Source of the DNA: Clavaria fumosa
Lineage: Eukaryota; Basidiomycota; Agaricomycetes; Agaricales; Clavariaceae
NCBI GenBank assembly: GCA_951802425.1
Contig: OX637795.1
Coordinates: forward strand, 3,204,501 to 3,268,500
DNA: 64,000 bases
Direction of reading: 5' to 3'
Shown here: positions 43,976 to 55,492 of the stretch, one piece after another
How positions within the stretch are numbered: the first letter of the stretch is position 1
Layout of the letters: each line of letters starts with the position of its first letter
Program-made: the position numbers and the translations under genes
The notes under the pieces: model-generated
What the model was told of the DNA's origin: nothing
Databases searched by the model: none
Seen by the model: only the letters and a program-made list of their open reading frames with translations

Positions 43976-44770
43976 CGATATTTAGTCTGTCACAGAACTG
44001 ACACTGACGAGCAGTATTACTGATAGCACAGGGAATACCACGAGGGCTGGAGTTCACGCGAGAGACGCGTGTTGAGTAGATACAAAATGAAGAGAATCTC
44101 TGGGACACGCACTTGGAGTTCACGGGAGAGATAGAAAGCTCCAGATGAATGAAACAAGGAGTACATATCACTGGGAAGGCTCAAGGGGAATAGGAATTTA
44201 AAGTACAACACGGCGACTAGGATGTTATCCACACCTTTTAAAGCTCATCGCTCACTCGGACTACACCCCAGCTCCTCTCCAAGCGCAGCCCAAAATTTTT
44301 TGAACGGTTCGTGGAGAAGCCCTTTCATGAATAATGGCTACCATATCCTTTGTAGAACAGAACTTGGGGTTGGCTTTCACGTTCGCGATGCGCTCACAAA
44401 TGAAACGGTGTCAAATGTTGACGCGTTTCGTACTGGGATGCGAAATTGGATTGCGAGAGAGCGCGATACAACCCTAGCCCTAGTTTACAAGTAAGTGGTT
44501 AGGGGAAGTAAGCGGTTAAGGGGCAAACGCGCATCAATGGCTCGTGACGCTTACATAAGCAAATTTGTGTGCATCGAGACATCGAGTCGGCAACTAAGCA
44601 GCGAGCACATAATGGATACTCCAATTTAAATTTTTTCATTGGCAGTGCTATTTGGTACTGCAAAGCTAGCCCACCCGTCTTATCCGTATTGGTCGGCATT
44701 CGTCACCTGCGCTTCTACACAAACAGGATGGAGCCAATCGCGGTCGGCCGTGGGTTGAAACACCGACCAC
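43976..44770. repeat. duplicated promoter region of MFS copies
   Basis: About 44000-44480 matches 47650-48110 almost exactly (for example GAACGGTTCGTGGAGAAGCC). It contains the motif CTGGAGTTCACGCG...GACGCGTG near 44048, reminiscent of the hairpins in the copia LTR. No gene seen. Confidence 0.6.
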
Positions 44771-47628
44771 TCATCCCGGCAGAGGCTGTTCTTGGATAAA
44801 CGCGCAGCATATGGTGGTCAGCACGTTGAGGGCGATCGAGCATCCAAACACGACGCGCAGCGCGTCGGCGTACGACGCCAAGGCGGCGCGCTGCAACTCG
44901 GGGGGTAGCGTGTGCAGAATCGCCGTCGAGCGTCTGCGGCATACCGACGCACAGGAGAAGTGAGCATCGGTAAGAAAGGAGGAGAACGGTAAGATCGGTC
45001 CGTACCGGATCTGGTCGATGACCTGTGGATTAGCGAACAACTGCATGAGCTCTGGGACGATGGGACGAGTGAAATTGAAAAAGTGCATCTCACTCACCTT
45101 GCTGGAATCGGGCACATGGATTCGCTCCCTGAGTTTCTGGAGCAGGACAGCCTGCAAGATGGCCCCACTGAAGCTTACTCCCAAGACTTGTCCGGCCGTG
45201 CGAAACAGGTAGGTCACTACACAATTTGTTCAAGACAGCCCCAGGGGACGATTGAATGAGTTTATTAGGTTCTCCCCGAAAAACGAGGGAAAAGGTTGGA
45301 CCAACCACCCGTAGCTACCGCCATCTCATCTTTAGAGACGTTGGAGATCATGGCCTTGAGAAAGAACAAAATTAGTTTACATGACATACAGTCAGGCTCG
45401 CACGACGAACAATGAGTGTTGTCGTAATCACGCTGGCGATCCCAAAACCGTGTGGGGCGATGTCCCACATGAGGTGGAAACTCGACGTGTTGTCATCCCA
45501 AAGGGTGATGAACAACGCAGAGACGACCGTCAAGAGTGACGACGCCAGCGTTAAATTGTACAGTTTGCCTGTCCGCTTCATCCACCTGATGTGATGGGTT
45601 GTATGAGCTCATTCTTAAACTGTGTAGGAGAAGTAGCATACCATCCTGCAAAAACGCTTCCAAGCGATAGAGCAATCTATGTTGTTGCGTTTATTAAATG
45701 TGTTAAAGTCAACATCGGCGCGCCGACTTGGAGTAGAAAAAACAGTTCCCTCACCGAGTGGGGTAACAAGTGCAAGCCTTCAAGGAGAAGAAAGCAAGAC
45801 ATATATGGAACAATTATTCACAAATAAATAAATAAAATCAGCAATGGATCGAAAAATGGAGAGATAAGATGAACCAGAGATTTTGGCAGACTCCAACTTG
45901 ACAGCAGAGAAGTACTGTCGGTTTCAAATAAATTTGTTGAGGAATGCCCACAAGCGAATGAGGAGACGCAGAAAGAGAGTCAAGCATACCAGTGGGAGAT
46001 TAAAAAACTATGTGTAGAGAAAAATGCGCATGAGCCTCCATAGAGTTCGGGAGATAAAGCCTCTCGACCAGGGCTCACTATAAAAAACCCCGAGATGCTC
46101 GCCACCAAATCAGCCAACGCAACCGCGAGCGGGGTGCGGCGTGCAATGAGACCCAATGGCAAGATGGGAAGACGTGCAAACCGCCGCTCGACTATAACGA
46201 ACAATATGGCGCACACGATGCTAGCTCCGATCGGTACATACCACACCGCGCGCGACAGTGACCAAGACAATCCCTCTCCTGCCGTCGCCGTTACTTCCAT
46301 CTCCTCCGTAAAACGTAGGTGAATGCCGAGCAGAAGACACCCCACACTCCCTGCCAGAGTTAGTGCCCCGAGGATGTCCAGTCGGGCGAGCTTCTCTCTG
46401 ATACTGCCGCTACGATTGCTCGCGCCAGCGTCATTCTTACCACCAGGGTTGTGAGAAGACGGCGGAACCTTAACTTTGAAAGCCACGAGCACGGCAGAAA
46501 TGAAGAATAACGGTAGTTGCAAGAGAAACACGGCCCTCCTGTCAAACGTTTTAGCCAGGGCCAAGTTACAATCAGTCGTTCATTGTAGTGGATGACGTAC
46601 CATCCAAAAACGTTGTCGACCCAACCGGACAAGGGCCCTCCAAGACCAGAGCCGAGTCCGAAAACACTTGGAGGAGATTGAGCAAGATGAAAGGCGATGT
46701 GTGAAACGATGTGTGACCCACATGTTGCCCAGGCCTTGGTATAAGCCACGTTGCTTCCTTTATATGCGTTTATCAGTGTGGCAGAGACCTCCAAACGAGG
46801 ACGCTTACAGAGGAACAAGGTCTGTCACAATGACGCTAGCGACTGACAGTCAAGCCGCGCCGTAAGCTTGTAAGCAAGCGAATTTCAACAGAAGACGACC
46901 GCTCGACATCTAACCTGTCATGATTCTGCACATGAAAGGGCCAAGAAGTCAGACGACATGCGCCAATCCAGAGAACATGACATGCGGGAACCTACCCTCC
47001 GCCACCCATGCCAGCGATGGCCCGTGCCAAGATCAGGGTATTCATACTCGGTGCTAATCCACACGCGATTGTCCCCGAAGCTGCATTCCAATATGTCAAG
47101 CTCTGAATCGAACGAACGAGAAATGCAACGCTAGACTCACCAAAAAGAAAAAGCGCAAGGAGCATTGCTGCCCTACGCCCTGTGACGTCGGACAATCGAC
47201 CTGCCGATAGACTTCCCTTCAGTACAACTTCACATGGCACTATAGGGATGGAATGCACCAGCCCCTCACCGTACAAAGGCGTGAAGCAGCACATGGACAT
47301 GAGGTACGCTGTCCCTATATGAGACGCTCGATGCGACTCCTGAAAATAGCTTCCAATGGGTGTCAATAACGTTGCCGCCATGGTAGCTACATGGTGCAAG
47401 GACGAGTCAGACGGATGACCATAATGAAGCGATGTTGCACGCACCATCCAAAGCACCAAGGAAAAGAGGAAGCCAAAGGGCGACTAATGTCCACACAAGG
47501 TCTCTCTTGGAGATAGAAGCGGCGGTTGCGATATCAGTTTCGTGGTCTTCATCGGCCAAAGAATGATTCTGGGGAGATGAAGGTACACGGCTACCGAGCA
47601 AGGGATCTGTTTCTGCCCCAGACGCCAT
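44771..47628 (-). CDS. MFS transporter, copy 2
   Basis: ATG at 47628 (MASGAETDPLLGSRVPSS), stop at 44771 (FIQEQPLPG). Same exon order and same family features as copy 1: GRLSDVTGRRAAMLLALFLFG, GTIACGLAPSMNTLILARA, FGLGSGLGGPLSGWVDNVFGW, DRRAVFLLQLPLFFISAVLV, GQVLGVSFSGAILQAVLLQ and LPPELQRAALASYADALRVVF. It is closer to copy 3 than to copy 1. Near the 3' end (about 44940) it lacks a few bases present in the others (GGCATACCG versus GGCACCCATACCG), within or next to an intron, so the C-terminal splice may differ. Confidence 0.83.
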
Positions 47629-48424
47629 CGAGATTCAGTCTGTCACAGGACTGACACTGACGAGCAGTATTACTGATAGCACAGGGAAGGCTCGTGATAC
47701 CACGAGGGCTGGAGTTGACGCGAGAGACGTGTGTTGAGTAGATACAAAATGAAGAGAATCTCTGGGCACGCACTTGGAGTTCACGGGAGAGATATGAAGC
47801 TCCAGATACCTCTAATAAATGAAACAAGGAGTACATATCGCTGGGAAGGCTCAAGGGGAATAGGAATTTAAAGTACAACACGGCGACTAGGATGCGATCC
47901 ACACCTTTTAAAGCTCATCGCTCACTCGGACTACATCCTAGCTCCTCTCCAAGCGCAGCCCAAAATTTTTTGAACGGTTCGTGGAGAAGCCCTTTCATGA
48001 ATAATGGCTACCATATCCTTTGTAGAACAGAACTTGGGGTTGGCTTTCACGTTCGCGATGCGCTCACAAATGAAACGGTGTCAAATGTTGACGCGTTTCG
48101 TACTGCGATACAACCCTAGCCCTAGTTCACAAGTAAGTGGTTAGGGTTAGGGGAAGGTTAAGGGGCATCAATGGCTCGTGACGCTTACATAAGCAAATTT
48201 GTGTGCATCGATTCGGCAACTCAAGCAGTGAGCGCAAGTGAGCACGCACATAATGGATACTCCAATTTAAATTTTTTCATTGGCAGTGCTATTTGGTACT
48301 GCAAATCTAGCCCACCCGTCTTATATCAATTTATCCGTATTGGTCGGCATTCGTCACCTGCGCTTCTACACACACAAGATGGAGCCAATCGCGCAGGTCA
48401 GCCGTGGGTTGAAACACCGACCAC
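47629..48424. repeat. duplicated promoter region and telomere-like motif
   Basis: Counterpart of 43976-44770. At about 48113-48157 it holds AACCCTAGCCCTAG then GGTTAGGGTTAGGGG, short telomere-like words in opposing orientation; the other copy (44465-44520) has a poorer version. No gene seen. Confidence 0.6.
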
Positions 48425-51249
48425 TCATCCCGGCAGAGGCTGTTCTTGAATAAACGCGCAGAATATGGTGGTCAGCACGTTGAGGGCGATCGAGCATCCA
48501 AACACGACGCGCAGCGCGTCGGCGTACGACGCCAAGGCGGCGCGTTGCAACTCGGGGGGTAAGGTGTGCAGAATCGCCGTCGAACGTCTGCGGCACCCAT
48601 ACCAACGCACGGGAGAAGTGAGCATCGGTAAGAATAGAGGAAAACGGTAAGATCGGCCCGTACCGGATCTGGTCGATGACCTGTGGATTAGCGAATGACT
48701 GCATGAGCTCTGGGACGAGTGAAATTGAAAAAGCGCATCTCGCTCACCTTGCTGGAATCGGGCACATGGATTCGCTCCCTGAGTTTCTGGAGCAGGACAG
48801 CCTGCAAGATGGCCCCACTGAAGCTTACTCCCAAGACTTGTCCGGCCGTGCGAAACAGGTAGGTCACTACAAGACGGCCCCAGGGGACGATTGAATGAGT
48901 CTATTAGGTTCTCCTGAAAAACGAGGGAAAAAGTTGGACTGACCACCCGTAGCTACCGCCATCTCATCTTTAGAGACATTGGAGATCATAGCCTTGAGAA
49001 AGAAGAAAATTAGTTTACATGTCATACAGTCAAGCTCCCACAACGAACAATGAGTGTTGTCGTAATCACGCTGGCGATCCCAAAACCGTGTGGGGCGATG
49101 TCCCACATGAGGTGGAAACTCGACGTGTTGTCATCCCAAAGGGTGATGAGCAACGCAGAGACGATCGTCAAGAGTGACGACGCCAGCGTTAAATTGAACA
49201 GTTTGCCTGTCCGCTTCATCCACCTGATGTAATGGGTTGTATGACCTCATTCTCTTAAACTGTGTAGGAGAAGTAGCGTACCATCCTGCAAAAACGCTTC
49301 CAAGCGAAAGAGCAATCTACGTTGTTGCGTTTATTAAATGTGTTAAAGTCAACATTGGCGCGCCGACTTGGAGTAAGAAAAACAGTTCCCTCACCGAGTG
49401 GGGTAACAAATGCAAGCCTTCAAGGAGAAGAAAGCAAGACACATGGAACAATTATCCACAAAAAATCAGCAATGGATCGAAAAATGAAGGAGAGATAAGA
49501 TGAACCAGAGATTTTGGCAGACTCCAACTTGACAGCAGAGAAGTACTGTCGGTTTCAAATAAATTTGTTGAGGAATGCCACAAGCGAATGAGGAGACGCA
49601 GAAAGAGAGTCAAGCATACCAGTGGGAGATTAAAAAACTATGTGCAGAGAAAAATGCGCATGAGCCTCCATAGAGTTCGGGAGATAAAGCCTCTCGACCA
49701 GGGCTCACTATAAAAAACCCCGAGATGCTCGCCACCAAATCAGCCAACGCAACCGCGAGCGGGGTGCGGCGTGCAATGAGACCCAATGGCAAGATGGGAA
49801 GACGTGCAAACCGCCGCTCGACTATAACGAACAATATGGCGCACACGATGCTAGCTCCGATCGGTACATACCACACCGCGCGCGATAGTGACCAAGACAA
49901 TCCCTCTCCTGCCGTCGCCGTCACTTCCATCTCCTCCGTAAAACGTAGGTGAACGCCGAGCAGAAGACACCCCACACTCCCTGCCAGAGTTAGTGCCCCG
50001 AGGATGTCCAGTCGGGCGAGCTTCTCTCTGATACTGCCGCTGCTCGCGCCAGCGTCATTCTTGCCACCAGAGTTGTGAGAAGACGGCGGAACCTTAACTT
50101 TGAAAGCCACGAGCAAGGCAGAAATGAAGAATAACGGTATTTGCAAGAGAAACACGGCCCTCCTGTCAAACGTTTTGGCCAGGGCCAAGTCACAATCAGT
50201 CATTCATTGTAGTGGATGACGTACCATCCAAAAACGTTGTCGACCCAACCGGACAAGGGCCCTCCAAGACCAGAGCCGAGTCCGAAAACACTTGGAGGAG
50301 ATTGAGCAAGATGAAAGGCGATGTGTGAAACGATGTGTGACCCACATGTTGCCCAGGCCTTGGTATAAGCCACGTTGCTTCCTTTATATGCGTTTATCAG
50401 TGTGGCAGAGACCTCCAAACGAGGACGCTTACAGAGGAACAAGGTCTGTCACAGTGACGCTAGTGACTGACAGTCAAGCCGCGCCGTAAGCTTGTAAGCA
50501 AGCGAATTTCAACAGAAGACGACCGCTCGACATCTAACCTGTCATGATTCTGCACATGAAAGGGCCAAGAAGTCAGACGACATGCGCCAATCCAGAGAAC
50601 ATGACATGCGGGAACCTACCCTCCGCCACCCATGCCAGCGATGGCCCGTGCCAAGATCAGGGTATTCATACTCGGTGCTAAGCCACACGCGATTGTCCCC
50701 GAAGCTGCATTCCAATATGTCAAGCTCTGAATCGAACGAACGAGAAATGCAACGCTAGACTCGCCAAAAAGAAAAAGCGCAAGGAGCATTGCTGCCCTAC
50801 GCCCTGTGACGTCGGACAATCGACCTGCCGATAGACTTCTCTTCAGTACACTTTAACATGGCACTATAGGGATGGAATGCACCGGCCTCTCACCGTACAA
50901 AGGCGTGAAGCAGCACATGGACATGAGGTACGCAGTCCCTATGTGAGACGCTCGATGCGACTCCTGAAAATAGCTTCCAATGGGTGCCAATAACGTTGCC
51001 GCCATGGTAGCTACATGGTGCAAGTCAGACGGATGGCCATAACGAAGCGATGTTGCACGCACCATCCAAAGCACCAAGGAAAACAGGAAGCCAAAGGGCG
51101 ACTAATGTCCACACAAGGTCTCTCTTGGAGACGGAAGTGTCAGCTGCGTTATCAGTTTCGTCGTCTTCATTTGCCACAGGGCAAGTCGGGGGAGATGAGT
51201 GTATGTCACGGCTACCGAGCAAAGGATCCGTTTCTGCTCCAGACGCCAT
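48425..51249 (-). CDS. MFS transporter, copy 3
   Basis: ATG at 51249 (MASGAETDPLLGSRDIHSS), stop at 48425 (FIQEQPLPG). The body is nearly identical to copy 2, but the cytosolic N-terminus (residues about 15-40: PPTCPVANEDDETDNAAD) is clearly different, and so is everything upstream of 51249. The right-hand breakpoint of the duplication therefore lies at the 5' end of the gene, or this copy is the older parent. Motif A (SDVTGRRAAML) and the other family blocks are present, and no stop was found inside exons. Confidence 0.83.
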
Positions 51250-52249
51250 CGAGATTCTGGACTGACACCAGAAATGTTGACGCGGCCGGTTCCAAATAAG
51301 CGGTGATCACGTGACTTTGCTCCACTGAGATAGGGGGGATTGTACTTTGTTGGACCTCAGCACCATGAACCGCCGGGCCGGAGTCTAACCGCTGGCCTTG
51401 TGCCATATTCCACTCTTTGATTGTGAGCCAGACCTTACCATTCAGGCGGGCTGTTCTTGACAACACCGAGAAGAGCCACTGGCTAGCCATCCGTATCCAA
51501 AGCCTTGTCATCCCATGAATTATTACCTGGCGGGCATTTAAATGCCGCATTTTGATGGTCAGTTCCAATTTGAAAGACTTGGTTTGTTTGGTGCTCAACC
51601 CACTCTGCATGCGGCTCGAACGCCTCCGGGTCCTCAGGATCTCCTCGCCTAAGAGGCTGCAGAGTGTCCCACGGACAATCAAAGCTCTGACCATCAAGTG
51701 TGACAGTGAACTATACTTGATTCCCACCGTACAGCCTTTTCGATGAGGACCGGAAGCCATTCCCTCACTTCAGAGCCCTCACAATGCAAGCATTATATAA
51801 CTGACCCGGGCAGATCCTACTTGAGTTTTGCGATAGTCCCGACATTGTACTCCGTGTGTGAAGTGTATAACGGTTGTGCCTACCTCTTCTTTCATTTCAT
51901 TTCTCCACTATGGTTGATACTTGTGATATTCAAAGGATGTTGAGCTGGAGTAACGGTGCAAGTTCATGCTAAATCGGTGGTGATCAGGACAGACCCCACA
52001 TCCCTAGCTGGCATCGAGTGCACACTAAATAAATAAATAAAGTACAGCATCCAAGTCGCAAACCACATCTGCCACTTAAGGCCATTCTACCTTCCCCCAT
52101 GTAACATCATCTCATTCACAGGGTATTACATGTGATGGATGATCCTACCAGTGTAAATGACAATGACCAACATAGCACATTGCCTTTATGAGGTTCCCAA
52201 GTAAAAGTCTAATATATGCCAGCATATGAATCCATAATCTGTAGAACAT
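51250..52249. other. region between MFS copy 3 and the reductase
   Basis: The minus strand at about 51480-51710 gives TLDGQSFDCPWDTLQPLRR and onward ... AFEPHAEWVEHQTNQVFQIG, about 70 open codons with protein-like composition but no recognised family and no start. It may be a fragment of a lost gene or transposon. The rest, including an AAATAAATAAATAAA run near 52029, shows no feature. Confidence 0.35.
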
Positions 52250-53791
52250 TTAAGCCTTTCCTTCCTCTATCCGGCGCAAAATCTGGTTCTGCACAACCAA
52301 CAAGAGTGCATACAGCATATCCAGATGCTATAATACCATGTCACTATCCACCAGCCACCAAAACTATACCAAGGGAAAGAAACTTACGGGTACAGCCACT
52401 CCGTACTTCCTTGCCAACCTTACTGGCTCACCCACGATGACCTCCACCTCGATCGGCCGTGGGCCACGCTCGTGGTCACACTCCCCAGCCTCAATGTCCG
52501 CGAGCATGCTCGGATGGTGCCAGCTCCCGGGGTCCGATGCGTACTTTCGCTCACGCTCGAGAAAGCTATCTATCACGCTACTCGGCACCCCGCCCTCAGA
52601 CTCGGGTGCATCGGGCCAGCCGAGCGCGCGCGCTTCGTGTGCCGCCATGTCGTCAGGAGCCATTCGCTAATAGTGATAGCATGGAGCGCACCAATACTGA
52701 CGGCTTCGACCAGCGTGGCGCGGATCGCAGGGATGGTGTGTGCCTCGACGAGCGCCTTCGTTCGCGGGTCAAGATACGGGCTCCACTGCTCCCCTTTGCC
52801 TTTGTCGGGGGGCGGGCGGAAGATCGCTGATGAGGGGTACCGCGAGAGCGCAGCGAACGATGCGAAGGTAACGTTCCACAGGTTTTTGATGAACTTGGCA
52901 CGGAAGATGTGTGCCGTGGTGATTACCTTGGAGTTAGGGCCTGTGCCGAGCCCTTCGTCCTCTTTGGGAGGAGAGGCGCCTTCGAGCACGGCAACGAGCT
53001 CGGACAGGAGGGCCGATTCCGAAGGGGTGTCCGTGCTCGTGACGTAGTCGTCCCGTCTGTAGATGCCAATTGTCAGGCGAGTCTAAGGAAGGATCATCAC
53101 ATGTACAGTAAAGATGCGAGGACGACAGTGACTGACAAAGTCCCCATGCCGAACCGTTGTGTTATCTACAATCACGGTAGCGATCGCGACCGCCGACCCT
53201 ACGATTCTAGGTGCCTCGCCCGGGTCGAGGCTGCGGAGAGCGTCGTACAGGTCCGCTTCGACATTGAGGCCATTCTGGAGGATGACATAAGTGGGTTGCT
53301 GGCGATATTTACAGTGCTGGTGCTCGAGAATCGGAGCCAAGATAGTGGATGTCTTGATCACGTCCGGGACCGCCTTGGTCACGAGGAAGACATAGGCGTA
53401 AGGTCTATCTAACGCGTCTTGAATAGATTTGACAACTTGCGGGATCCATTTTGGCCAGTAATCGTTTATTTTAGAGGTTGTGACGGACCTCGATAGGGTC
53501 TGAAGTGGGAAACCTTCCCAAACTGGTCACTGTCGATGTTCATCCCGGACTCTGCCGGGTGGTTCAACGGATGGCACCGTGGCGTATTGAGAGTGGCTCA
53601 CTTTGTACGGCCTCAAAGTTGCTGCGAGCGACGACAGTGACGTTGGCGCGCCCGCCGCGCGTGAGGATTAAGGTATCTGGAAGAGATCATCGACGATTAA
53701 CTATCACTCAAGGATGATGGACAAGAAGAGGTGACGTACATACAGCACCAACTGAGCCGTATCCAACGAGTAGAATGTCTTTCTTGGACAT
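52250..53791 (-). CDS. ketopantoate reductase family protein (ApbA/PanE), copy 2
   Basis: Minus-strand gene with the same exon plan as 39215-40786. Start at 53791 (MSKKDILLVGYGSVGAV, GxGxxG intact). Exons then encode VVKSIQDALDRPYAYVFL, TKAVPDVIKTSTILAPILEH, PTYVILQNGLNVEADLYDAL, FIKNLWNVTFASFAALSRYP, VEAHTIPAIRATLVEAVSIG, ARALGWPDAPESEGGVPSS and IEVEVIVGEPVRLARKYGVAVP, ending LYALLLVVQNQILRRIE, with the stop at 52250. No frame break was seen. It is a diverged paralogue, not a fresh copy. With copy 1 it brackets the three MFS genes in mirror orientation. Confidence 0.88.
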
Positions 53792-53969
53792 GGCGAAGGC
53801 AAGGCGAGGGTGGGAAGTTGGAAGTAAACGCTTTGCCGGGCAAGAGGCGATCCTGGGAACGTCGCGTCGGAGTCTCTGGCACTTGACCGTGACACTGGAT
53901 TCAGCCACACTGAGCTTCGTCATGACAGAGTCCGTCTGAGCAGACAAGTTCAAGACTTCGGAAAGCCAA

Positions 53970-54450
53970 GACGAGCTCAATCTCTATCACGTACAACAAG
54001 CTACTTGCGATCCTCTCTTTCGTGATCGTTCAGGTCGTCATATTGGCTGTCGTCTTCGGCGTCTTCTTTGGCGTTGTTAAACGCAAGCCTCAGAATACAT
54101 TGCCAGCGCCGCCAGTGGTTCTTCTTCGGCTCCTCACCCTTCGGCTGCTTCGAAGAGCAAATTGGTAACCGGACGGGATGGTTCCCAAGTAGCCACGGAA
54201 AATGGAACCGCTTTTATCTATAGGAACAAGTTCGGTGGCGTCTTTGTCGTGGATAGCGGCCAATCCATTCTACCACACTGCCCAGGCGCAGTCGTAGTCT
54301 CCTCCACTCAATTAGAGCTGGCAGTGAGATAAGGACCAGGTGCTTGGGTATGCGAACCATCTTATATTTTTGTCTGATCTGTCATGTTGATCTGTATCTA
54401 ATCCCTGTTTCGGCAGCGTCAATTTGGGTGGCTGGCTTGTGTTGAATGTG
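53970..54450 (+). pseudogene. broken GH5 exo-beta-1,3-glucanase 5' part
   Basis: The plus strand reads as the start of a membrane-anchored basidiomycete exo-beta-1,3-glucanase: a signal anchor (LLAILSFVIVQVVILAVVF then GVFFGVVKRK), a Ser/Ala stretch, and the family's DGSQVATENGTAFIYRNKFGG. After an intron (GTATGCG to CGGCAG) comes VNLGGWLVLN. There are at least two frame shifts and three stops (TAG, TAG, TGA) where W or Q/E codons are expected in the stretch before the intron. The catalytic domain is missing; homology ends near 54450. It is a dead remnant. Confidence 0.75.
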
Positions 54451-55492
54451 TCAGTGCATAGTGTGGCCACCTACTTCCTAAGACCCGTAACAACCCAAAA
54501 ACCTTGAACTTTCGTCAGGTCCCATTCCTGCTTATGGTCGGGTCGAGAGGCAATTGCTATGCACATCAAATCCTGGCCTTTGCGAAAGCGATTCTGGCTG
54601 TTCAAAGTCAACACCTCCTCAACATCGACAACTGTGTAGTGAATAAGACAAGTCGAGACCACTGATCCCAGTGAACTCGTTCTCCCAGAAGAAAAGGCCA
54701 ACAATCACACCCTCAATCCTCCGCTAACAGGGCAAAGACCGTGGAAATAAGAGGAGCGAATATGACGACTTCGCGAGGGTTATTGAAATCGACCCTCGAC
54801 AGCAGTGAGACAAATGTAGGACTTTGTGAGCAGATGTTGATTTGATCGGAAGGTGGGGAAAGCTGGGTGCTAAAACTTCGCTATTCTATAAGCTATTAGA
54901 CAAGGCAGCTGAACGGAGAAGTTACCATCTACCAATGACATTGACATTGACTGATTGTATCACTGTGATGATCGCTGAAAGCAATATAATAAGTTAAGCT
55001 GCTTCCACATTCGAGCTTCGTAAAAGACCGCTATATTGAGCCTTCTATGCCTTCTACAACGGGAGCTTGAGCGTACAAAGTGTTTGCAAGAAGAAAGGGT
55101 TGTTCCCCGTACACTGTTGCATGCGCCAATGAGATACGACCAATCACTCAATTCAAATTTGTTATTAGCCACCACAAGCCAATGTAAGTGCCAAATCAAA
55201 TTGGATTGTTGAAGGCCTCAGCACCGAGGCCGGAAGTGGGGCCTTATGTGCAACGTTGGGCTATGCTGTGGTCATTGCTTGCACAGCTGTCCGATTTGCT
55301 ATGCTGTCGCCATGGCAGAGGGTTTAGAGTAGTTCCCCTCTTCATTTGCCCACTTGACGGGCTAGTCAGACAGTTGTATTATTTCTGCAATTAAACCATG
55401 CAAGGTCTCGCGTTCGGTCGAAATACAAAGGAATCACAACAACGGACTCTTCTCTCCAGTTCTTCCGCCTTTCACCTTTCCCCTCCATCAAC
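54451..55492. other. intergenic
   Basis: No gene recognised. Small frames (for example 54471-54704 minus, with WDLTKVQGFWVVTG) have no known domain. The P450 promoter should lie just left of 55493; CTCTTCTCTCCAG-type pyrimidine sequence precedes the ATG. Confidence 0.4.
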
